Source of the DNA: Diaporthe sp. PMI_573
Taxonomy: Eukaryota; Ascomycota; Sordariomycetes; Diaporthales; Diaporthaceae
Reading direction: 5' to 3'
DNA length: 64,000 nt
NCBI GenBank assembly: GCA_021399435.1
Contig: JAJTUP010000012.1
Span: 1,054,001-1,118,000, forward strand
Within the stretch, counting starts at the first letter, position 1, and every line of letters starts with the position of its first letter. Below, piece by piece: positions 53,166 through 64,000 of this stretch. Made by a program: the position numbers and the translations under genes. A model generated the notes under the pieces. The model was not told where the DNA came from, ran no database searches, and saw nothing but the letters and a program-made list of their open reading frames with translations.

Positions 53166-56100
53166 TTACATCAACTCCATCATCTCTTCCCGGATGACCT
53201 TGTACTGCTTCCTCTTCTTCTTGCTTCCCGTCACTGCCGATTTCACCCTGCCGACCACAGCGGCGAGCCTCTGGAGCACATGGTACTCGCTCACCCACGC
53301 CAGGCCTAGGTACACCAGCCCCAGCGTGATCAAGAACAGCTTGAAGTCCCAGCTCATCTTGGTGAGCTGCATCGCCTTCTTCACCCAGTGCGCCGGACTC
53401 ATCACCATGTACACGGTGATCGCCAGCGCGACGCCGATGGTCGCGACAAACGGCCAGTTCTTCCAGACGCCCACCCTGAACGGGGGCCCCGCGTTCAGCA
53501 CCACCCCGGCGAGGATGTACTCGAAGCAGCTGACCAGGAAGAGCGCCGTGTTCTCCGAGTTCTTGATGTTGGACTTCTCCGTGTCCACCCTCGGCGGGAT
53601 GAACCACGGCTGCCTCCTGACCACCACGAACGCCACGGCTTGGATGGCTATGCACACGCAAATCTGCCCCAGCAGCGGCGTCAGCACCTTGCGCGACACC
53701 AGGTCCGCCGTCGGCCTCTTCCTGCAAAGCTCCGGGGACGGGCCGGCCCACGACATGAACACCGCGATGGGCAGGATGAGCGCCAGGTCGATGAACAGGA
53801 ACTGGAAGTCGCCCAGGTTGCCCGCCGACGCGTACAGGAACGACACCGAGGTGAACTGGATCGCAGAGTAGAGACTCATGTACTTGAAGCAGCTGAAGCT
53901 CGTCACGAGCGCCGCCCTGCCCTCGCGGATCACGTCGGGCACGCAGCCAATGTCGAAGACCCTGCTCGTGAACGGCGCCGCCACCGAGGCCTCTGCCTCG
54001 GACAGCGAGATCCCAACGTCTGCGGCCTTGAGCGCCCCGCAGTCATTGGCTCCGTCCCCGCAGAACCCGGCGCAGTAATCAATGCTCTGGAGCTTCTCCA
54101 CAAGCTCGTGCTTCTCGTCTGGGGACATGCGCGCGTAGATCTTGCCGGTAACGAGCATCCTCTGCAACACCTCAGCCGGCGCGAAATCGACGACCCAGCG
54201 GAAGACGTCGCCGCTGACAGCGATGGAGTAGTTCCGAAGGTCCGAGATATCGTAAGGGAGCGATGCGTCCACTTCCGCCGGAGGGGGCAGCGGCACCAGT
54301 GTCTTCTCGTCCAAGGTGAGAAGGTTGTTATCGATGCTTTCCCACTGTAGCTTCGCTTCGGGATCCCTCGAGTTCCCTTCTACAAACCGAGCCACGAAGC
54401 AGTGTGCAGTCCTGTTGATCATGTTGCATTCTCTTGCAACGCTGATCGCGGTCAGGATGTTGTCCCCCGTGCACATCACACAGCCAATGTTGGACTGGAG
54501 CAGCTCGTCCAAGACGGATGCGGTCGTGGGCTTCAGCTTGTTCTCAAAGATGATGAACCCAACAAAGTCCAGGTCCGACTCCACGTCCGCCCGGGTCATC
54601 TTTTGTGCCTTGACCCAGCTCAGCTTCTTCAAGTGCTTCGTAGCACATGCGATAACTCTGTAGCCCTTGTGGGTATAGTATGAGAGTTGCTCCTCGTAGT
54701 CCGAGGGGAAGCTCTCAGGTCGACAGATTTCCCTCATGCACTCGGGCGCGCCCTTGACGTAGATGTCGCCACTCGCCTGGCCAAATGTGCGGACAATGAC
54801 ACTCATCCTGCGAAGCTGGGATACAAACTCAAATAATTTGAGGACGCCCAGCTCAAGCGGCACCTGCTGGCCAGTGTTGCTGCTGTTGTGGAGATCAAGG
54901 CTCATTGCTGGGGGTGGTCGAGCGATAGAGGGCGAAAGTCCTCTGTTCTCCTCCTCTTCGTCGCCTCCGCTACCTTGCTGCCCTTCTTCATAAGACCAGT
55001 TCGTGAACTCAAACATCTTCACGTCTAGTGGGTCTCCAACAAGCTCATTGTCGATGGACCTCAGAGAGTGGCATGTTGCCATGGTGAACAGCACAGCCTT
55101 GCTGGCCACATATGGTTGGCTATTATTGGCTGACGCGCTTTCCTTCCTGGCTATCGCAGCCGGATCTGTGAGAAGGTCCTCAAACCTGTCTGCTGATTGA
55201 TTGACCACTCGTACTCCGAGTATATCCAGGCCGTCCTCGGTGAGAGTACCGGTCTTGTCGAAGCACATAATGTCTATCTTGCCGCCCACGTTGACCCTCT
55301 GGGGGCTGATGCAGAAGATCTGTTTACGCTTGAGCCGATTTATCGCAAAGTTTATGCCGATGGTCAGCGTGGCTGGCAATGCAGGTGGCACGACGATCGT
55401 GATCAGGTCCAGTGCCCGGACAATGATGAGGTGCCAAGCTATACCCAGGCGGATGAAATTGATGAAAGTAGCGATGAAGCCCAGCATAGCTACGCATGCC
55501 ATGACGGATATATATCGGAACGAGTCGCGGTAGAATTTGAACCCAGACGGTTTCGGGAACAGCATGGACCGCACCAGAGCGCCCTTTGTGGTGTCAAAGC
55601 CGGTCCTGACAACCATGGCCAAGGCGACTGCCTCTTGATTCCGGTCATCTTGAGGTCGTCGGGCGCGGATGATCTTGGTGCCGCAGAAGAGGAAATGCTT
55701 TGCGACGTCGGGTGTGACCGCCGAAGCGCTGAGACCCATTTCCCACAGGGCGTTGTCCGTTGCTGGAACTTTTGAGACGGGGACCGACTCTCCGGTGAGC
55801 ATGCTCTCATTGACGATGCAGTCTCCGCTGAGCAGGAGGCTGTCACTCGGGAACTGGGCCAAGCTCGGGTCCGTGATCTCGTAGATGTCGCCGGGCACAA
55901 GTTCCCCCGACGAGATATGCTGCCAGAACCCATCCCTCAAGACCCGGACTTCGCACTCGAAGCGAGAGATCTCGCGCAGTCGCTTCATGGTCGAGATAGT
56001 TTCGAAAAGCGTGGTGGCGATGCTCACCACCGACATGGCGAAGATGGCCACAGCGTAGTAATAATACTGGTCCATCGACCAGAGCACCAGACTTGCGATC

Positions 56101-57366
56101 TGGAAGACATAGAAAGGGTGGAACACCTCATCGACCAAGAGACGGAAGACCGACTTTTGCTCAATGTCAATCAGGTTCGACCCAAACACTAGCTCGCGGT
56201 GATTCTTCTCGTCGCTGTCGATCCCGTCTCTCACCGACCTCACATCCGTCCACAGCGGATCCTTCCAGCCGCTAACAAGCCGGAACTTGTCCCACAGCGG
56301 GTGGTAGTAAAAACGCACGTAACGGTAGTTGACCACCCTCAGCTCCTCCAAGATCGGGTCGTCGTCAAATTCGAACGGGTAGGCCGAGGAGCTCTTCTTG
56401 GTGGGCGCCCCGAAAACGGTCGACAAGACCCTGCCGTACGGCTTCGCATCAACGTTGAGGATCGCCATCTCGTTCCACTGGTTCTCGACGACGAGCCACG
56501 AGGCCTCCCGGAGGGGCGCCTGCTTGCCGGTCAGCCAGACGTGCCACCGCGGCATCCACCTGAAGAGCAGCCATCCGAGCCCGAGGGTCGCAAGGCAGAT
56601 GAAGATGTACGCGGACAGGCCCGCGACGCTGGTCCGGAACCCGGCGAGCACGATGACCAGGTCCTCGTTCGTCATGTAGATCTTCTGGGAGAACCTGCCG
56701 CCGCCGTATGCGCTCGTCTCGGTCATGTTGCTGTCGCGCCGCAGGAGCCGGGAGTGCACAGAATGGCGGGAGTGCGTGGAGGATCGACGGAGCATCGAGG
56801 TCTCTTCATCCTCACCATTGCCCTCGCTCTCAAACTCGCCGCCGTTCGGCAGGAATACCCCAGCTATCTCGCCTTCTTCTTCTTCTTCTGCCCCCTCATC
56901 CCCTATGTCTACTGCGAAGGGGACGTCGTCTAAGTCCTCGATCCTCATGTCGTCCAGTATATCTCCCCTAGTCTCGTCCTCTGGGGAGTCGGGGTAGAAG
57001 GCGAAACTGGTAGTAGAGTCGGCACGGCTCCGGCGACGATGGGCAAAGGCATTCACGCTGGTCGGTAGGGATTCGGCCATGGGGCCCGAGTAAAGCTGCA
57101 GGTCGTGTCAGGTACAATGTCTCAGGCGCAGCGGGGCGGCGTGCGCTCTCCGCGTGACCACTCACCTCGTCGTGTGCCATCTCCACGTCCTCAAAGATGC
57201 TGACAGAGCTTGTGTTCGAGTTCAGCCTGTACAGCGTCGGCGTCTGGGGCGTGCTCCTGCGGCCATCTTGCGGATCCTGGCCGTGGCCGTGGCCGTAGCC
57301 GTTGCCGTTGCCATTTTCTCTGCTTTCTGCGCTCTCTGGCGCGTCTCTTCGTCGGTCGTCGGCCAT
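53166..57366 (-). CDS. YPK9: P5B-type cation-transporting ATPase (Ypk9/ATP13A2 family)
   Basis: Two exons (57366-57166 and 57095-53166) give 1376 residues. The cytosolic N-terminus is acidic and low-complexity. P-type ATPase hallmarks occur in order: MLTGESVPV in the actuator domain, VPPALPATLTIGI in TM4 (PPALP marks the P5B branch), FDKTGTLTEDG with the phosphorylated Asp, GAPECM, CTGDNILTAISVAREC, and GDGANDCGALKAADVGISL in the hinge. The N-terminal region also has the P5-specific extra membrane entry. In yeast Ypk9 sits in the vacuole membrane and protects against Mn and other metals; human ATP13A2 exports polyamines from lysosomes. A polyamine substrate here is inference. An ATG at 57080 within exon 2 could start a shorter form. 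Confidence 0.95.
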
Positions 57367-58345
57367 GTATCAAGAAGGCTTCTGGGCCAGCGAGGTCGAA
57401 GATGGTCTACTTTAGTTTTCGCATCTGAGGCTATGACATTGCAGATATACTCTGGTCTGCTGTGGGCTGGTCAAGCAATGAACGAAGGCAGGAAGGAGGA
57501 GCGCGGCAGAACTAAGATGTTCCTCCAACGGCGATCTCGTGCACTTGTTCACGGGAGCGTCCGAGAAACCTAGCAATTACTTCGGCTGGCTGGGACGTCA
57601 TTGGTGGGGTGCCCCAGGGGTGAACCCTTTGGCAGCTTTCTCAGTCTAATAGCTTGGGGCGGGCAAATGAACTACCTAGGTACCTTGGTCTAACATGCTA
57701 ACCCTGTCGGGAAATTCATCTGCACTGCAGGTCATCCTAAAAGCAGCCCGTCTCTGTTCTGTAAGAACTGTGTCACCTAATAGTCTGTTGTTAACGATCG
57801 GTTCAGTGCGGCGCTCGTCGTGCTCTCATCAGAACTCCTCAACGTTGAGACTCGCCCCCTTAATGTGGATTATAACGCCAAAGTCTACGCTGCTGCTATA
57901 TGTGATTTGTCTCCGTCATCGTCTCTCTTCTGCATTGCCTTCTCATAAATCAACCACCCTGATAGACCTCAGACTGCCCGCCCTTTATCTCTTCCGGAAT
58001 CCCTAAGAAAACCCCATGCAATTCCAGATGGATTAAGAAGCGGATGAATTGCACCAGCCAAACGCGCACACCAACCTTTGCACATACACATACATACACA
58101 CCTAAGCAATCATACATGACGTACGTACAACCATGGCCTCATTTCTCCATCCGTCTCATTCCCTGCTCCCAACACCCGAGGGCAGTCTAGTCCCTCACGC
58201 GCCGGTATTGCCCATTGGTGCAGTCGCGCAAGGGGCTCCCTTCTGGCTTCTTGCTACCGGCATTCTTAAATGGAGACAACAGGAATGACCTTGGAGACTG
58301 CTGTGGGAAACAACCAGACGATAACCGTAGCCCCGGCCGCGCACT
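57367..58345. promoter_or_regulatory. Intergenic region upstream of YPK9
   Basis: A 979-bp gap between the YPK9 start and the myosin V stop. The palindrome TACCTAGGTA is at 57673-57682, about 310 bp upstream of the YPK9 start. A short CA-rich tract lies near 58081-58104. No gene is seen. Confidence 0.5.
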
Positions 58346-61300
58346 CTATGCGCTGGCTTCGATGGCTTCGGGCGTCTCGTCCATCTCCTCAATGTCACCG
58401 TTCTCATACCCGCTCTGGGAGCCGTACTCCATCTTCTCTTGCTGAGCGATTGCCTGCGCAGAAACGATCTCGGCAAGGCGCTTCAGCCTGGGGGTTTGCA
58501 GCCCTAAACGCTTCATGTTAGTCACTTTGATAATGGTGGACAGCTATACCAGGTTGCTTACATGAAGGCGTGTAGGTCTCGAGAGCAGTGATTACTCTCG
58601 GCTCGGCGATCTCGTAAGGCCCGCTGTCGTCCATGTCGACGGCCTGCAAGAGGAGGACGTCGCTCTTCTCGGTGACTCGTGACGCTACGGCCTTCATGAT
58701 CTCACCGTTGATGGGCTGCTCGTAGTCGGCGACGAGATACTGGTTCAGGAGCTTCTGGATTTGGTTGGGTGAGAGCCTGAATCCTGTTAGTATTGTCATG
58801 CCACGCCTGGGGTCTCGCTTCGAGGCTACTCACATCCAGCAGATATCCTGGATAATCTCGATATCGTTGAGAGTGGCCTTCTTGAGTTGCAGAAGCTTGG
58901 TTGCTTGCTGTACAAGTCATTAGCAGGTGTGTGCGGAAGCTAAGGTCTGCGGCAGAACTTACCATCAGGTGCTCGAGTTGGAGAGTGCCCTCGGGCATAT
59001 CGTGGCTCTTGCACCACTCCTCGATACGAGTGATGTTGTAGTTGATCTGCAGGCCTCGCTTCCAGGAGAGGAAGTTGCGACGCATCAGCAGATCGTTAAA
59101 GGCAGTCACGCCGACCAGGCGGAGCAGCTCCGTGATGGTCTGGGTGATGATGGAGTCCTCAAGGTAGTACGCCTTCATGGCACGGAACACGCTGTTCAAG
59201 AGACTGAGCAGGTTGTCCATGCTGTACGCAGGTTGCGAGTTCGTCTGTAACAGCTTGCCGAGGAACCTGTTATTCTCATTCGTGACGAAGCCGGGCAGCG
59301 ACTGAGACTCGATGATGGCGGGGATGATCATCTTGTTGAGCTTCTTCTTCAGGACCTTCATCCAGGTGTGGTAGATGTTGAACTCCAAGCTCTCGAGGTC
59401 GTGCTTAACGATCTCCAGCAGTCGGTCGTACTCGTAGTTGTCTGTCTTTTGTGCCTCGTACCAGTCCTCTGCGAGGAAGACAAAGGAGAGCATCTCATGG
59501 ACGTTGGAGAGCCAGAACGCTCCTGGATTGATGGCCTCCTCGCCATCGTGCTGCATGACCTCCTGCTGGATGGACTGCATGACGTTGGCAAGGAAGCGCT
59601 CGGACTCCTTGACGAACCCATTGTTCCACATCTCGGAAGTGACGAGGTTGATGAGGTACGAGGGGAAGAGGACTTCCTTGTCGGAGGGAGGTGGGTTGGT
59701 GTTGGGCGAGGGGATCTTCAAGTTGCGGATAAGACCCATGGTGACCTCCTCGTTGAGACCCTCCTCGTCGGCAAGGAGAGCCTCGAGTTCCATCTCGATA
59801 CTGTCAGCGCCAGGGATAAGAGTAGATCCTGACATGACAGCTTGGCGGCCAGTGACAGCCATCGAGACGGGGCGAGGGTTGTACGCTGCACTGAAGCGGT
59901 CGACATCCCGGGGATCTCCAGCGCTCCGCCTCTTAGTTGGCTTCTTGGAGGAAACCAGGTTGATGAGGCCGTTGACAGCAGGCTGAACGCCGTTGCCGTT
60001 CATCTCAGCTCCGACAGGCACCTCACGCCTGGCAAGCTCCAGTGCGTCTTGAAGCTCGGCCAGCTGCTGACGCAGCGAGTTCTTCTCGCTGTCGTGGCGC
60101 GTGGCTTCTTGCTTGGAGACTTCGAGTTCTGTGTTGGTTGCCCGCAGAGATTCTCGCAACTGCTTCTCCTCATCCTGCATTCGCTTGAGGTTGGCGGCAG
60201 ATTCTTCGAAACGAGCCTGCAGCTCCTTCATTTCCTCCTCCATGACCTGTAGACGGGCTCCGGCGATACCTGCTTGGTTGGCCTCGGCCTGGAGGTCCTT
60301 CGTCCTGGCCTCAAGTGCATTGTGCCGCGTCTGCCAGGACTTGATCTGGCTCTGGTAGTTCTCGACCTGTGCCTTGAGCTCCTTGTTCTGCGACTTCATC
60401 GTGCCAAGAGACTGGGTAAGCTCAACCACCTTGTTCTCAAGCTTGTAGGAAATCTGCTTGAGATCGCGGGCTTCCTCACGGAGACCCTTGTATTCCTTCC
60501 GCGCCTTCCTACCACGCCACAAGCTCTGGATGAGAATGACCCTCTTGCGGTAAAGCCTCCAGGTCCGCAGCGACCGCCTCGATCGCCACACCCTCTGGAT
60601 AAGCACAACAGCATTGCCGATGCGTGTCTCCATGATCTCCTTCCTGCGCAGATAACCCTTGATGGCAGCCTGAGCGAGCACGAGGTCGGCCTTGATGCGG
60701 AGGAACTTCTTCCTCTCCTTCTGCCCACGCCAGACTCTTTGAATGGTAGTTGCAGCCTTGATGGTCCGCAAATCCTGAGCCTTTCGCCTTGCCATATAAG
60801 CCCTGGCAACGGCCTGGGTCTGAATGACGGATTCCCTGGCGTCAAGATACCTGCGGCGGTAGTACTTGGCCCTCAGGTTCTTCTGAATCATGATGGCACA
60901 CGCGTTGAGTCTGTTGGTACGCAGATTCTCGAGGAAGGCCAGCATGCCTGCTCGGAAGAAGATTTTGGTCAGACCGAGTTGGTACTTGTCCTGACCTCCG
61001 CCAGTGCTCTCTCCCAGAGCTTTCACCAGGATGGCATTCGCCATCTGCCGAATCTCCGCCGTCCATTGGGTCGACGGTGTCAGCATATAGTAGCGAAGAG
61101 CAAACTCTTCGTATGTCCATCGCGTCGGGTATCCAGCGCAACTAATGCGGACCGTCTCGAGGACACCACAGGCTCGGAGCTGACTCAACACCATGGGCCC
61201 CTCGAACTTCCAAGCCTCCTTAGCCTCGTTGGGCTTGATACAACGGATGTAGTGGACATCCGTGTTGTTAATGGTGCTCATGAGCTCGATCAACGAAGAT

Positions 61301-63397
61301 CGGAAAATACCGCCGAGAGTGGGCTTGCGGTTAACAGCCACACCGATCTTCCGGCCGGCTGCTGGCTTGACCGAGCTCGTGGTTGCTGATGCCACATCCT
61401 TCTCGCGAACAGAGGCGGCAGCATCGAGCACCGATACCAGGAACTGGTTCTTACTTGACCTCAGGACGGCCATATGCTCATCTGGCACGGTGTCGCGGTT
61501 CTTCTCTATGAAACCTTCCGACTCGTACGTCACATCGACGGCATAATGGCACACTGTGAAAGCGGACTTGCCGAAACGGGGCTTCTTGTAGAATCGATTC
61601 TTGTCGGCGGCATAGTTGTGGTGCAACTTTGTAACGAACTGATCGTCGGAACCCATCGGAAGTCTCGACTCTTCGTCAAGCAGGGACAGGATACCCAGCT
61701 TGCCCTCGATGAGATCGATACAAGGCTGGTTGTCTGAGAAATCAATGAAGGTCCAGTCGATCTTCTCCCTGAGATATTCTTCCTGCTCAAGCTTAAACAC
61801 ATGTTGGTTGAACTCTTGCTGTAACTTCTCGTTGGCGTAGTTGATACAGAATTGCTCGAAAGAGTTCTTTGCGAAATGTTCGAAACCGTAGATATCCAGA
61901 ACACCAATGAAGGACTGGACCTGGCTCAGGACCTCGTCTGTGGCCAGACTGCGGTTGGTGACCTCGACCAACCAGTCGAACATGCTCGAGTAAATATACT
62001 TGGCAACGGAGTCTCGAACGACGATGGCCTGGGCCTGACTCAGGTTGGACGTGATCTTCTCGCCTCTGGTGATAAGTTGCTTCTTCACGATCCACTTGGC
62101 AAACTCGGCGGCATCGATTCCAAGGAGGGCACAAGCCTTCTCAAGAGAGGCCTCGTCAGGCGGGAGCACGCTGTCGTTCCGTGAGGCACCGATCTTAACG
62201 TTGCCCATGTGCAGAAGACCGGAGAGCATCTTCAGGATCTCGGTCTGCGTAGATTCGTCGACGCCGACTGTTGACAGAGAGCTCATGGTCGCCTTGAACT
62301 CGGCCTTATCATCCACTCCGTCGATGGTCGGGGTGTTTCCCTGGTTAAGGTACTCGAACTGCTCGACCGGGAGGAGATTCCACTCCTGTCGCTGCTGCTC
62401 GGAGACACCCGCGAGCATCTGGTAGAAAATATGGTAGTTGCGCTCCTTCATAGGCTGGAACACCAATCTTGACCGCTCCAGCAGATATGTCCGAATCTTT
62501 GCGCCAATGATGTCCGTATTGCTGTTGAACATGATCTCGATGTATTTTCCAAACCGGGACGAGTTGTCATTTCGAGTCGTCTTCGCGTTACCAAAGGCTT
62601 CCATGATAGGGTTGGTAGCAAGAATCTGCTCCTCGGTTGCGCTCAACGAGTCGGAGCCCTTTTTGGCCTTTGCCCCGGGGCTGTCTGGCGATTCTCTGGT
62701 TGCGAAATACCTCATGATGTACTTGGCACTCACGGTCTTTCCAGCACCGGACTCGCCAGACACCACAACGGTCTGGTTCTTTTTGTCCCGCAACATGTCT
62801 ATAAAGGCCTCCTCAGCGATGGCGAAAAGATGGGGTGCCTGAGTTGCTCTTTGTTTGCCAGCATATACCTGGACCATGCCTGGGACGTAGAGGGAGTCGA
62901 CACGGGCGAAAGGGTTTGTTGCTATTAGCACGATACCGGAGTATGTGTAGATTTCTTTTTGGAGGTAGCGGAGCTTGATGGCCTGCAGGACTGGAGCACG
63001 AATGTCTTGTTAGAAGCGAGACGGCAAGCTGGGGCTCTGGGGGCAAGTAGGTCCGTCCATACCTGCTGGCTCGTTGAGATGAGAAAGGTTGGTCAGGTCA
63101 TCGCTGGCCTCGAGCACCGTCGGGTTCATGAGCGGAGGCAGGGCATCGTCGCTGCCCTTCTCCAGGGTGGCGAGGGGCAGCTTAAGCTCCTTCTGCTGTA
63201 CTCGCCGTGTCAATGACTGCGTTTTGGAGGAGGGTTTCCGAGTAGTCCCGAGAGCTACTTACCTCACCATTCTCCAGCTTGAAGGTCAGGATAACATTGT
63301 CGCCATCTACTTGCTTCTTTGTCACCTCGGAAGCAACCCAGCCCTCGGCGGCATCGGGCTGCCACGCCCGGGTGCCAACATCGTAATTCGAGGACAT
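58346..63397 (-). CDS. MYO2: Class V myosin heavy chain
   Basis: Six exons (63397-63263, 63195-63063, 62990-58963, 58907-58834, 58776-58562, 58503-58346) give 1580 residues, the usual fungal length. Order: N-terminal SH3-like segment (GTRAWQPDAAEGWVASEV), motor with P-loop GESGAGKT (~168-175), switch 1 NDNSSRFGKY, switch 2 DIYGFEHF, and converter. About six IQ motifs follow (~785-920; for example IQRVWRGQKERKK), then a coiled coil (~925-1060). The C-terminal globular DIL/cargo-binding domain (~1200-1520) includes LLRLVGVTAFNDLLMRRNFL and NQIQKLLNQYLVADYE. The protein ends EEMDETPEAIEASA. It carries vesicles and organelles along actin to the hyphal tip. The symbol follows yeast. Confidence 0.97.
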
Positions 63398-64000
63398 ATT
63401 ACACGATCTATGTCGGGTGTTCTATCGAGAGGGCGCCGGACGCATTGAGCGTGGATCAGATGTGGGAGAAGAGGTCGGCGGCGTGGGGGAGGCAGTTCGT
63501 AAAAGACACTACCGGGAGCAAGGTTGGCGAGTCCTTGGAGAAAGAGACATTCGTGGAAGTTGCCAAACAAGTGGGTGGAGACCGGAGGGTATCAATCAGG
63601 AACGGACAAGCCAGTGTTCAACGCTGCCGGAGGACATTGACCAAGAGAAGACAGGCAAGATAATGGATGCCGGCGTCGAGGACGATGGCCGTGATGTGTT
63701 GTGCTGGCGATGGTGAAAGGAGGGCCAGTTCCAGATGCAGGTTCAAGTTCCGGACGCGATGCCGTGTTTGGAGGTCGGTCGTCCAAAGAAAGGGTCGTGG
63801 CTGTGGTCCGTTTCGTGCTGGGCTAAAACAAATTTGGTGCTATGTGCTTTGCTGTACTCTACTGTCGGTCCATCATGCGGTCTGGCAGTCCTGGTCGCAA
63901 CGGTGAAAAGGGGCCACAGCGCAGACGGGGTTGGCACTGGCTCACAGGGAGAGAGGCGTGTCAGAGGTTAGCAAGTCGCGGTGTGAAGGTTGCGCTTTGT
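63398..64000. promoter_or_regulatory. Upstream region of the class V myosin gene
   Basis: These 603 bp to the window edge are the expected promoter and 5' UTR. No gene is supported; the open frames are short and overlap on both strands. Confidence 0.5.

Noticed and set aside
1..64000. A CRISPR array or prokaryotic operons
   Set aside because: The window is eukaryotic with spliced genes. The tandem repeats found have no spacer-repeat structure.

Overview
The window is about 64 kb of nuclear DNA from a filamentous ascomycete fungus, most likely a Sordariomycete. The evidence is the gene content (class V myosin, Epl1, Bur1, Spt4, Pop8, a B-class cytochrome P450, a fungal-type P5B ATPase), short GT..AG introns (mostly 46-210 nt) with CTAAC/CTGAC-like branch sites, and GC-biased third codon positions. 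No genus is claimed. Exons were joined by hand from splice consensus, reading frame and similarity to protein families known from memory. No alignment or transcript data were available.

Layout. 1-2706: gene-free, with minisatellites. 2707-4089 (-): an unrecognised low-complexity protein. 4090-12076: an 8-kb stretch with no convincing gene, rich in simple repeats. 12077-28586: a dense housekeeping block with mitochondrial uS9m (-), eEF1B-gamma (+), an FCP1/NIF-domain protein (-), Rrp36 (+), a COQ8/ABC1 kinase (-), an ESS2/DGCR14 splicing factor (-), PP5/Ppt1 phosphatase (+), Pop8 of RNase P/MRP (-), Spt4 (+) and a MYND zinc-finger protein (+). 28912-33043: Kin17 (-) and Epl1 (-). 34503-43924: calcineurin B (+), a cytochrome P450 (+), aspartate kinase (+) and the t6A enzyme Kae1 (+). 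44205-52706: SNF1/AMPK beta subunit (-), an unrecognised membrane protein (+), Bur1/CDK9-type kinase (-), a small complex I subunit (+) and a CFA-synthase-like methyltransferase (-). 53166-63397: a P5B ATPase of the Ypk9/ATP13A2 type (-) and a class V myosin (-). 63398-64000 is the myosin promoter.

The genes are mainly unrelated housekeeping functions, not one pathway. Many are arranged head-to-head over short shared promoters (uS9m/eEF1B-gamma, Pop8/Spt4, ESS2/PP5, Bur1/complex I subunit). Others are tail-to-tail with short 3' gaps. Broad themes are translation and RNA processing (uS9m, eEF1B-gamma, Rrp36, Pop8, ESS2, Kae1), Pol II elongation and chromatin (Spt4, Bur1, Epl1) and calcium/energy signalling (calcineurin B, SNF1 beta).

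I see no biosynthetic cluster, intact transposon, CRISPR array, tRNA or rRNA. The most unusual observations are structural. They are a 5-nt microexon in eEF1B-gamma, a GC-AG intron in the ACT-domain end of aspartate kinase, other very small exons, an FCP1-type protein whose motif reads DxN instead of DxD, a CRE/E-box array inside Epl1 intron 1, a recurrent palindrome (TACCTAGGTA) in intergenic DNA, and the 8-kb gene desert.
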